From Plantago elongata (Eukaryota; Streptophyta; Magnoliopsida; Lamiales; Plantaginaceae), in NCBI GenBank assembly GCA_036897095.1, contig JAYMSP010000733.1, positions 1-42,711 of the forward strand: 42,711 nt of DNA, read 5' to 3'. Under the pieces are notes generated by a model. That model made no database searches and was not told the DNA's origin. It saw only the letters and a list, made by a program, of their open reading frames with translations. Shown here in pieces: positions 31,401 through 40,806 of the stretch. Position numbers and translations under genes: made by a program. The stretch's first letter is position 1. The number at the start of each line of letters is the position of its first letter.

Positions 31401-33390
31401 TTGTGCTAAAGCCTTGCAAAGCGAGGTTTTCCCTGTACCTGGAGGCCCGTGAAGAAGAATAATGCTGCAAGACCATTATCATGAGAAACCAGACAAGCAA
31501 GCAAAATGACAGAAAGAACAGGGCAGAATGGGAAACAAATAGAAAATGGGATTATTAAGCCCATCAACTGACTTCAAATTAAAATATCTTCATATCATGG
31601 TAAGTTACAGGTCTTCAATTTGTACATCATATAGTCAACAAGACAAGGAGCTTTGTGACAATCCAACAAGAGAACAGCCAGAAATATTCCCTAAACAGCA
31701 TAAGGTCAATTTTCGAATGACTATCCTAAAACATTACTTAAAAGAATGTATATCTTAGCAATCAAAGCATGCTAAGGTACATACAGTAGGAGAGGGTGCT
31801 AATCATATGACAACTTGCTATGCACACTATCAAGACAATATTCAGAGCCAAGGAATTTTAAGAAATAAAGCTCTTAGGGAGTATACTTAGTTTCTGTAAT
31901 TCTACCACCTCATCCCTGTCCCAAAAGGAAATTGGCTTTATTATCAGCTCATTTAAACTTTGCCTAGGAAGTTACAGTGAAGATACTGAATAAACGAACG
32001 TCTTCAGGAATGCCACACAACATTCTGTAACTTATCAGATAAATAATATAACTGGAAGTTAACGGATGTAACTAGTTTATTAGTAATTGCCTGTAATCCA
32101 CGAACAGCTTTTAATGCGCTAAGAGATGAATAAAACAACATCCTGTAACCCAAAGATGTAACTAATAATTAATTATGTATAACATCTTTTTATGTTGTAA
32201 GAGATGATGATGCCTTTGTGCAAACCATATCTAATTAATATAATGTTGCTCTGGAAATCAAGCCTTTGTGGGATCAGCTGAAGACTAACCGGTTCCATGA
32301 CACAAGGAAAGGGTTAACACCTTTCTCGGTGAAAAGCAAAGCACTTGCTGCATATCGTAGTAACCTCTGCTTGAGACCGGACTCGAAAATTAAACTGCAA
32401 AAGGGAACAAGAATTGCATACTTTTCAGTCTTCATTCTTTCTTGTTCTTTTTATTTTTTGTTCATTCTAATGGTATCATGAGGCAAACCTGTCCCACATG
32501 CCATCAAATTCCTTCGCCGGAAGAATCCATTCATTGAAACTAGCAAGTTGACCATCACTGCTCAGATCTTCACATGGCCCTTCCTCACTGAGCTGAATAG
32601 GACAAACAGGCACAATCACTTATATTTTCCGGTTGAACACATCATATCACCAAATTCTGACAGGCCGAGAAACTTAACTGACCTGGTAAACATTAACAAC
32701 TGGCTGGACTTGCCAGAATAATAGGACTTTATGCTTTTCCAACCAGACATCTGTAAGAGTAACGCCACTACTGATTTAACAACATCAAATTGCAGTATCT
32801 ATGTGTAATTGTGTTATACATAGCATATATAGAGTAAAGTTAGATGCAGAAAGAAATGAAGAGCATTAGGTTGAGAATACTATAATAGTAAGTACCAGTA
32901 TCACATATGCATATTCGATGTACATTATCCAGAAGAAATGATTCATCTAGCGGAACTGGTATTGGACCGTCCACATAACTCATACTTCTCTTTTCCAGCA
33001 TTCTAATCAAAATAAAATTACAACATAAGTAATTATTTTCACAACAGCGTAAATACATTCGACAAATTAATGAGCTGAATTAAATGAGTAGAAATAAAAA
33101 TGAAGACGAGATGAGACAGTAAATATTATAATTATACCTTTCGACAGCTGAGCGAACAGCGTCGAATGCAGCTGTACTGGAAGGCTTGAGCAGAACTTCA
33201 ACTGCAAGACAATTAAGAGGTTAAAATGATTAGATAATTGCGCAGCAAAGTGAGAAAAGGGGAAGTGGTTGGTACCTGAAACTAGGACCTTATCCAACGG
33301 CTGAGGAGGCGGTGTGTGAGAAGGTAGGTTGGTTTCGGGTTTAATGGAAACGGCAATATCCATTGGAACGCTCATTTCAGATGCAGACAT
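28489..33390 (-). CDS. PCH2: PCH2/TRIP13 AAA+ ATPase, 14 coding exons, 447 aa
   Basis: Minus-strand exons are 33390-33276, 33201-33138, 33002-32896, 32750-32683, 32592-32489, 32394-32290, 31464-31375, 31268-31193, 30472-30403, 30319-30249, 30165-30075, 29477-29350, 29190-29077 and 28629-28489. All introns are GT-AG and phases agree throughout. PCH2 remodels HORMA-domain proteins (ASY1 in plant meiosis, MAD2 in the spindle checkpoint) with p31comet. The N-terminal domain includes [10 protein letters not shown] and [16 protein letters not shown]. The AAA+ core has Walker A GPPGTGKT, Walker B VFVLIDE (split over exons 9/10), sensor-1 VLTTSN and the arginine motif FVDRADI. A C-terminal [13 protein letters not shown] small domain follows. 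An in-frame ATG at 33456 would add 22 residues (469 aa, nearer my recollection of ~475 for Arabidopsis), so the start is open. No defect was found. Confidence 0.96.
30546..30875. mobile_element. Stowaway-like MITE in PCH2 intron 8
   Basis: The left end is CTTCCTCTGTCCTGTCCCA; the inverse of the right end is CTTCCTCCGTCCCGTCCCA (17 of 19 match). TA dinucleotides flank both sides (30544-30545 and 30876-30877), as for Tc1/mariner-mobilised Stowaways. It is 330 bp, AT-rich and non-coding. It lies wholly inside intron 8 (30473-31192), leaving the splice sites intact. Confidence 0.88.
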
Positions 33391-33661
33391 TCGAAGATTT
33401 TGAGATTTTGGACTCAGTACAGTGCACAACCCTAGCTGTGTGGAAGAGTGAGTCAATTTGGGGATTTTTAATTTTGTTCGAAAACATTTGGGTTTCTATT
33501 TGAATTTGTGCGCGGGAAAAATGAGGGAGGGTAAGAAAGTAGACTAGTGTGATTTACCTTTCATTTAGGTGGACGGAAAATACTTACCTACACGGCTCAA
33601 TTAGTGAACAATTATTAGAGTGGTACAGTTGAGTACTTAGTTATTTATAAAAATATATATA
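33391..33661 (-). promoter_or_regulatory. Upstream region of PCH2
   Basis: Only about 270 bp separate the PCH2 start from the TRIM-like element. The in-frame codons upstream to 33456 stay open, so the leader may be partly coding. No unmistakable TATA box is visible close to the start; AT-rich sequence near 33645-33665 (TATATATA) may serve. The core promoter is inferred by position. Confidence 0.4.
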
Positions 33662-33666
33662 TAAAT

Positions 33667-33789
33667 TGTTGAGAGAGAATAGAAATAATTATTTATTTGT
33701 ATAAGGGAATGAAGCTTCTAGAGAGTCCGTAATATTTGGGTCTATAATAGTATAACTCAATATTAACTATGTACATTTATTCTCTAACA
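33667..33789 (-). repeat. Left LTR (3' LTR in element orientation)
   Basis: A 123-bp terminal repeat with TG/CA ends. The adjacent interior CTCCCCTTG gives the polypurine tract on the minus strand. Confidence 0.88.
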
Positions 33790-35023
33790 CTCCCCTTGAA
33801 TGAACAGGAGTTAGTGATAGTTGGTACGCGATAGATACCATCTAGTTAAAAACCTTGATAAGAAAAATCCAGTGGGATAAAAATCTAGCGAAGGGAAAAA
33901 AAAGTGTAGTGCGTATGCAACTCCCCTGATTAAAATATCACTTCAATTCTTCGAATAGCTTAAATTCAATCTTCCAAACCAGCTTCTCAAATAATGAAGT
34001 CGAATGTGATCCGGTTAAGCAAATCTTCAAATATGTTGTACTTCGGTGAAACCTTCTTATGGCAAAAGAACCCCTTTAATATACGCCTTATCTTCTTTAG
34101 GAAGCAAGCTTCAAATACTTGAAACACCATATAGTTTCAATGTTCCATAACTTCACTCCATAATATTGTCAAGGTATCCAACAATCTCATAACTCTTATC
34201 ATTACGAAACAGTTTCTCAATCATGGAGATATATGCGCTTATAATGTTGCCTCGTTAAAAACCTCACTAGGAAAAATCCAATGGGATAAAAACCTGTAGA
34301 GGAAAAAAGAGTGCAACCATTTCTCATGAAATGCGCAAACATCATCATTGCTCTTCAATAATGATCTCCCTTACTTCACAAGATAAACCTTCTTCAGGAG
34401 GTATAGTAAAAAGATAATATAGCTCTTCATAGCTCAACTTTAAGATTATGGTACTTCAGGACCATGCCAATATCAAGGATAGTAGTAATACTCCTTGTAA
34501 TAATCTCATACATGCTCAAACTACAGGGTTGAGCCAACATCGATGTAATCAATAATACTCTTAGCGATATAGGTTTACAAACATAAAACCTTAGTTCCTC
34601 AAGAACTTTTACTCATTCAATCCATGTTCGACGACATGATACTTTTAGTCTCCTTTTAGGATTAAATGTCGGAGATAATATCTCCACTCATTCAAATTTT
34701 CTCATATCATATGACTTCTAAGTCAAACCATTCAGTAGAAACGTACGAATTTCAAATTCGTTTAATCAAAAGGGCATCAAGTCTATGAGCTCATTTTCCA
34801 TCATCATGATGTCATCAACTGGGCTCACATGTAAGATCCCCATTTACATGTCCATCAATTTCGCATATGCTTATTCATTTGGTTCATGTATACCGGTATA
34901 TCAAATATATTTTCTAGGTTTTCAAATCAGTACTGATCATCGATATTTGATATTGATTGAAGGTACCATTTCCATTCATAAAGGTCATCTTTCAGTTGGT
35001 TGAGCATTATCGTGCTGATAACA

Positions 35024-35181
35024 TGTTGAGAGAGAATATAATATGATTTATTATGATATGATAAATAAAAAAAGTACAATCATTTATTTATACAAGAGAA
35101 AGAAGCTTCTAAAGAGTCCATAACAGTTTGACCTACAACAATATAATCCAATACTAACTCTTGTACATTTATTCTCTAACA
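35024..35181 (-). repeat. Right LTR (5' LTR in element orientation)
   Basis: A 158-bp terminal repeat, homologous to the left LTR in AAGCTTCTA, TACATTTATTCTCTAACA and elsewhere. It has an extra AT-rich segment after GAGAGAATA. The divergence between the LTRs implies an old insertion. Confidence 0.88.
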
Positions 35182-35186
35182 TAAAT

Positions 35187-36000
35187 TAAATTTTAACTAA
35201 AAAAGTAATTTATTTAATACAACTAAACAAACTCTAATTCAATAAGCAACCCTATCAAAAGCAATTAAATTAAATTACAAACTCTAATTCAATCTCAACC
35301 AAATCAATCTTTTCTTCTCTATTTAATTAATATAAATCAATTAATTTAACTAATCTAAACACTAATTAAACTCTGATAAATAGCAATTCATTATAAAAAA
35401 ATTAACAGTATTTCTCACATTCATATATATAATCAATTATTTGTAAGTAATTGTCACAATAACACGCATAGCATGCACTAAGAAGACTTCATTACTTATT
35501 TATTTTTAATTTTTTTATTTTAATTTTTAAAATATAAAATATAAAAGTTACACCGCATGAGTTTTCATTATCTACAATAGAGACCACTCTTGACTATATT
35601 TCAATTCTTTTAGATTTTATGACTTTAAACTCGTATCTGAACCTCAATAAAATAAATTTTAAAACTTGTTTTAAAGATGCGATTTGATTAATTTCAACTT
35701 CTAACCACTCTTATAATATGTTAAAAATGTTATAAAAAAATATTTTAAAAAAATAAAAAAATAAAAAAAGCATTATTCATGGTCATCCGGATGATCCATT
35801 GGACAATATTTTTATATTATAAGAGTGTTTAGAAATTGAAATGAACAAAATTGCATATTTTTAAGTCGATTTATAATTTATTAAGGTTGAACAAAGCACG
35901 AATATATTTCAACAAAGTGCGGGGAATTTAAATCAAACTAAAAGAAAATGCAACACACACACAATGCACAAAACATCGAAACAAACAGACACACAACACG
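35187..36000. other. AT-rich intergenic DNA
   Basis: Very AT-rich, with A/T homopolymers near 35735-35768. No gene is seen. It may include the left end of the Harbinger element, but no terminal inverted repeat was identified. Confidence 0.4.
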
Positions 36001-36785
36001 ATTGGAGAATATCCATTTTCGCCGCTACCTCCAAATATGTTCCATAAAGTCTCTTGTTAGCTGGGTGTGCGTGCATAAACTATGCATCCGACGTAAATCG
36101 TTCATGTAACTTGGGATAGTATTTATTGTAGACGGCGCCCAACATATACGAACTACATCAATGACATCGGACAGTTCTTCCATGTCCAGTGCATACAGTC
36201 GATACTTTCAAGCATGCCCTCATGCACCGTTGATTACTAATAGCCTTCGTATATCTACTTCATTGGCCATGCGCATGTATGTTGGATCGAACTCAGCAAC
36301 AACGGCGTTACAAAATTGCTTAAGACACTCGAATCGTGCTTTCACCGAGCCGACAATACTCATCAACTGAGTCGGCAGATGCCCCATAAGCTAGCATGTG
36401 AATTGTTACGATACATTTTGTAGTGTGGTTAATCAATGTCTGCCAATACCTCGGGCTTGCATACAAAGTAATCATCTTGACGCACCAGACCTCCAACAAC
36501 CTATTCAAACAATGGTTTCTCCATTCTAAATCCCCGTCGAAATTTATCTACATATACAATATTGGGTTAACACTGAAGTAGTCACGCTTCCAATAGGCCG
36601 GCATGCTCTTCTCGTTTTCTATTAATGTAAGCATGCTTGTAGCCACTCCTTCATGGCTCCACATGTTGTTGTTAGTAGTGTTGGTTCATATTTGGCATGT
36701 TTTGTATCATCATGATTTGCATTTGCACGAAAGGATTGGATGTAGAAGAGCCATCGAAAAGTTCATCAGGCGGCGAACTATTCTC
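36001..36785 (-). pseudogene. Harbinger (ALP1-like) DDE transposase, internally deleted
   Basis: The N-terminal half is recognisable: FRRGFRMEKPLFE, then MLAYGASADSVDEYCRLGES and GMLGSIDCMHWTWKNCP, the last containing the first catalytic Asp (SIDCMHW). After about 36160 the sequence jumps to a C-terminal end (SYMNDLRRMH, LTRDFMEHIWR). The other catalytic residues and about half the normal 350-400 aa protein are missing. Several stops also occur upstream (after LLEA, LLQC and PLFE). Non-functional. Confidence 0.82.
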
Positions 36786-37134
36786 GAATGAAGTACTGTT
36801 TTCTGGTAGTGGGTTGAACATGATTATCTTTGAAAACTTGTAGTGGATAGAGCGTTATCAGTTTAATTAAGATAGAGGGAGAAGGGATCAGGGTGTTGTG
36901 TCTACAAATTAGTTCTATGGTTGCAGTATATAGACAAGTTGTGGGAGATATAGAAAATGTGTCATTCATTAGTCATAGCTGAGTCACTTCAACATTGGAT
37001 TCCCGACAAAGTAAAGATTAGGTGTCTGGACTCAGCAAGATAAGATTCCTGGTAAGTTTTCGACAAAGCAAACAAAATATGTCTGATAAAGTAAAGATAA
37101 GATGCTTGACAAGATACCTGGCAAGATGCCTGAC

Positions 37135-37161
37135 AAATTCAAATTCAAATTCAAATTCAAA
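37135..37161. repeat. (AAATTC)n microsatellite
   Basis: About four to five hexanucleotide units in the spacer between the two Harbinger genes. Confidence 0.85.
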
Positions 37162-37414
37162 CACAAACAAAATGCACACTAATTTAATTACTAGGGATAC
37201 TTGGGAAAGTAAAATACAAACAAGCCGCACTTCGAAAAGTAAAACACAACAAAGCCACTTCAGGAAGTAAAAACAACAAACAAGCCACACTTTAGAAAGA
37301 AAAGATACAACATACAAGCCACACTCTGGTCCTTAGCCATTACTCCGGTCCAAACAATTATTTGCCTAGTGCTTCAACGTGTGCTTTGGCATCGTCGGAC
37401 AAGTTGTTCTAGTT

Positions 37415-38413
37415 TCACGTAAGTGCCAAATACATGTCCATCTTCTTCACATTTAGCTTACGTTCCTCCTTATTGTGAGCAATCCAACTTCTGTCTTTCC
37501 AATTCAAGGTATTGAGATTAACTATCATTAAAGTTCGTAATCCCTCGCTCATTACATCCATTGAGGAGTTACCGGAACTAGCATTCTTAGTCATCTTCTT
37601 GGCCTTGTCACGACCAATAGACCGTTTGATACTTGTGGCACTTTGATAACCCCGTGGGCGCTTACTTCCACTATTATCACCTGCTAACTCCATTGGTTAA
37701 TCACCTCCATCATCATCGTTACCCGGAACCTCAACACCCCCAGGTGTTACGAACTTCTTCATGTTTTCCTCCAAGTTCATCTTCAATTCCCACTATGGGT
37801 ATGATTTCATGGCATCCCACTGTTTGAACGTTGAAAATGCGGCATGGCCTTTTGATTTCTCATTGTACAATTGTTGGGCAGTTCTGTTCACATCGGTGTC
37901 ATTGTAGCCACTCCAATTACCGACAACGACTGTAGCACCCTCCACACAAATCAACTAATGATGTATGCCATCCAAAAAAAATTTATCCATCCCGTACATA
38001 ATCCCCTCCCTCCTGATATCCTCATACTTCATCTCAACTTGAGGGAACAAGCGACAATACTTATGATTCGTTCCAACAGTAGGACTTTGACTAACCTCCA
38101 AGTAGCTTGAGATGAGAGCCAAATCCTCATTCTCGTTGTATGGCATTTTCCATCCGGTTGATGTTTTGGTTGTCGCTCCTATGGTGGCTTTCGCTTTCTC
38201 ACGCCTCCGGGTCGGTTGTTTTTCCGGCTGCGTTTCAAAAACAACCTCTTCTTCCGGTGTTTGGGAGGTTGGAGAATGACAATTTTGAGTGTAGGAATCT
38301 TGGTAGGAGCTTTGGATCAAAGGCCGAACGTGACTCGATTGAGGTTGAGAAGAAGTGTTTTGAAAATGAGTTTGCATGTACTCATGGAATTTTTCGGGTT
38401 TGGTGTTTTTCAA
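37415..38413 (-). pseudogene. Harbinger Myb/SANT-like accessory protein with three in-frame stops
   Basis: One reading frame runs throughout from ATG 38413 to a stop at 37415. It is interrupted by TAG (37955-37957), TAG after SYP (about 37793) and TAA after DDGGD (about 37699). The N-terminal Gln/Ser-rich region leads to NENEDLALISSYLEVSQ, the SANT-like DNA-binding segment with VGTNHK. The C-terminal part (TFKQWDAMKSYP, then SKRPRGYQSATSIKRS) matches the NAM-associated C-terminal domain of plant Harbinger second ORFs. No frameshift was found, so decay is by point mutation only. Confidence 0.82.
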
Positions 38414-38859
38414 CCACTAAAAATACTCCTCGTCCATCTCGTTGGAAAATTGAAGTGGAAATGGTGTTTCGATGTGAAGAGAGTTTTTTAAGTTTAATAA
38501 AGAGAGAAAGAGGAGTTGGAGATGAGATGATCCAAAAAATATGAAGATTGGTCTCATTTTATAGATCTCGAAAAATTATAGCCATTGGTGATTTTTATTT
38601 TTATTTTTATTTCGTATTTTTGAAGTTACAACCGTTTAAAAAACGGACACATTTCGAATTAAAAATAAATAAATAAAGGCTGTAGTGGGACGCGTGGCAA
38701 CAATTCATTAGCTGCTGCCATGACTGGAAACCGTGGCATGCCATGCCGCGGTCTATAATGACGCGCCTTATGGCGCTTCATTACGAACGTGTTGGAGGAG
38801 CCAAAACGCGTGTCGACGACGCCTCCATTGAGGCACGTCTTATAGTGGGAGGATGATCC

Positions 38860-39390
38860 TTACTTGCTTTGTTTTATTTATACTTATTTACTTACTTTCA
38901 ATTACCTATAGCTTGTTCATACTTGCACTTATCAAATAAAGTCTTCCACTCTCTATATTTAAGTATCAAATGGTATTTGTAAATATATTCGTGAAACTCA
39001 ATTGTCGGTAAAATTTTATAAAAACTATTCCCCCCCCCCCCCTCTAGTCTTTTACTTTGTTGTTATTTGGATGAATACCTATTGTTACTATCAAGGAATC
39101 GAAAAATTTGGCCCTGGACATTAACAATGTTGATCAGGAAGTGATTTGGACCTGGAAATTCTTCTGCTATTGTCGCAAAAATTCTTCCCATTTTCTCCCA
39201 TAATAAACAGTTTACTATGTACCTCCGAAACATATTTAAACTGGCCACAATTTTCCATTGTGCCCAATACGTAGCTTAACCTCATTTTGAAGTGAACCAC
39301 TTAACCATATCACCACGTGAAAATTGACAATAATTCATGTGATACAATAAAGGAACACTGAATTAAAAAAAAAAAAAGAGAAAAACGAAA
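38860..39390. other. Intergenic DNA with a poly(C) tract
   Basis: A run of 13 C (39030-39042) is followed by a minus-strand open stretch (39248-39063, 61 codons) whose product is not recognised. Otherwise AT-rich and non-coding. Confidence 0.45.
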
Positions 39391-40265
39391 TGTTAGCGTT
39401 TAGGGAGTAATCTGAGAAGGCAAGTATGGACAATTAGGCACAATTAGGACTGCTTTCCTTTAAGCGAATTCGCCCCCACTACTAGTGTACAATTGAGTTA
39501 CAATGAATTGCTTCCAAGTTACAAAAAGGCACAGACTAAACTGTACATCTAACTACGGATTGTACAAACGGAGTTAATCACAAGAACGGAAATAGGCAGC
39601 AAAAGAAATGTTGTAGAAACAATTACTGCAGATAATGTTCCTGCAACATGGGGGAGAGAAAGAAGGCTTGGTGTATCTTCAATCTGGAACCAACATTCTT
39701 ATTTATAGATTTCAAGGGTCATGTCTGAACAGACACAACCCTTCAGAAATTTGGATAAGAACAGATGCAATGGATCAGGATTAAATCATATCCATTGAAT
39801 CACACCATTTTAAATTAATGGTCATAATTAAATGATTGTTAATTTCAAATTTGAAAAGTCCGTTGGCTTTTCTCGGGTTAATCCAAACAACAAGAATAGT
39901 CTCCAGATGAAATCATGACCAAACGAATTTTAAACAAAATTAATGGTCGAATCGATGAGCGATGCAAGCGTGCAAAGTGCTAAGTGCGCCTAACAAATGC
40001 GCAACATGCGCCACGCACCCGTGGCACGGGCTCAGGCTCGGGCTCGGGCGCGCATGTGGCCTTGCCAAGTACACATTCTTAATGATTTACAAATCATTAA
40101 TGCACTTTAAAAAATAAACTAAACTTTCCACACTTACTTTTCCATTTGGGACAAAGTGTATTAGTTCATTTATTACTTCACACTTTCCAAAGCTCAACTT
40201 TCCTTTTCAACGTGGGTCATTGATTGCTTTTCTCTTCCCCATTAATTTTTTGGAAATCTCCAACA
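39390..40265 (-). repeat. 3' LTR of the right-hand Copia element (outer end uncertain)
   Basis: The internal boundary is TGTTGGAG at 40265 on the minus strand, directly after the polypurine tract (GGAAATGGTGGAGAA, about 40281-40266). The LTR includes a CTATAAATAAGA TATA motif (about 39714-39703) and a C-rich leader, consistent with U3-R-U5. The outer end is either near TGTTAGCG (39394) or TGTACAATTG (39486). The partner LTR lies outside the window, so neither could be confirmed. Confidence 0.6.
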
Positions 40266-40806
40266 ATTCTCCACCATTTCCAAAAATAAATTTCTTTCAA
40301 AAGACATATGCATAAAAGAAGGTGTCTGTCGACTTGAACATTCACTTAGTGAAAACTCATCAAGGTTAATCAGAATACTCGTAGTAGACAAGTCTTTGAA
40401 CTAGCGATTCTATAATGACTAACCGCATAAATCTTACACATATTCTTTCACTTATTCTTCGTTCTAAGAAGCCGACACCTTAAAAATCATGTGTCTATAT
40501 CCTAGAATGATGAATGAATTTTAGAGTTAAAGTCCAAACTCTGATGAAGCGGCTCACTTCTTTCACTCATTTAGGTAGACTCATCAAGAATGTCCTTGTA
40601 ACCAAAGCATTTGAACATATGGTGTTTACAAGTCTATTAAGAGTCTTAAATTCAACCTCACATGAACGTTACAAGTACCAAACACTTTCCCTTGGGATGG
40701 ATATAAAAAATTATTTAAGTGCTTTTCAGCCATATGATGAAGTACTTGACTCATTGAACCCAAGCTTGATATTTTATGTATTGAGTTGAGGTTCCTTCAT
40801 GTATGA

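Larger units (their letters stand above)
33667..35181 (-). mobile_element. TRIM-like LTR retroelement, complete, with 5-bp TSD
   Basis: The LTRs are 33667-33789 (123 bp) and 35024-35181 (158 bp), each TGTTGAGAG...CTCTAACA. The target duplication TAAAT is exact (33662-33666 and 35182-35186). Next to the left LTR, CTCCCCTTG (PPT CAAGGGGAG on the minus strand) and, next to the right LTR on the minus strand, TGTTATCAGCACGAT as a putative, degenerate tRNA-primer site, set the minus orientation. The 1234-bp interior has no protein-coding frame. It contains two copies of a GTTAAAAACCT...GGAAAAA...GTGCAACC-like block (about 33846 and 34256) also seen in plant Copia elements. The lengths suit a TRIM or small non-autonomous Copia derivative. 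The longer right LTR has ~35 bp of extra AT-rich sequence. Confidence 0.9.
36001..38850 (-). mobile_element. PIF/Harbinger DNA transposon remnant
   Basis: The two genes of plant PIF/Harbinger elements are present on the minus strand: a DDE transposase remnant (36785-36001) and a Myb/SANT-like protein (38413-37415). Both are broken. Beyond the Myb-like gene, 38690-38860 is a GC-rich patch with GACGCGCCTTATGGCGCTTC and CTTATAGTGGGAGG that may be the terminal region. Matching TIRs and the 3-bp TWA target duplication were not found, so the ends are approximate. Confidence 0.8.

Noticed and set aside
9268..33390. Functional linkage of NBR1 and PCH2 as a cluster
   Set aside because: They are separate single genes in convergent orientation, 14.5 kb apart, with unrelated roles; only chance neighbourhood is supported.
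38140..38544. 134-codon + strand open frame
   Set aside because: Antisense to the Harbinger Myb-like protein, which has SANT-like homology.
39063..39248. 61-codon minus-strand frame as a gene
   Set aside because: No family recognised, no start context, next to a homopolymer; insufficient support.
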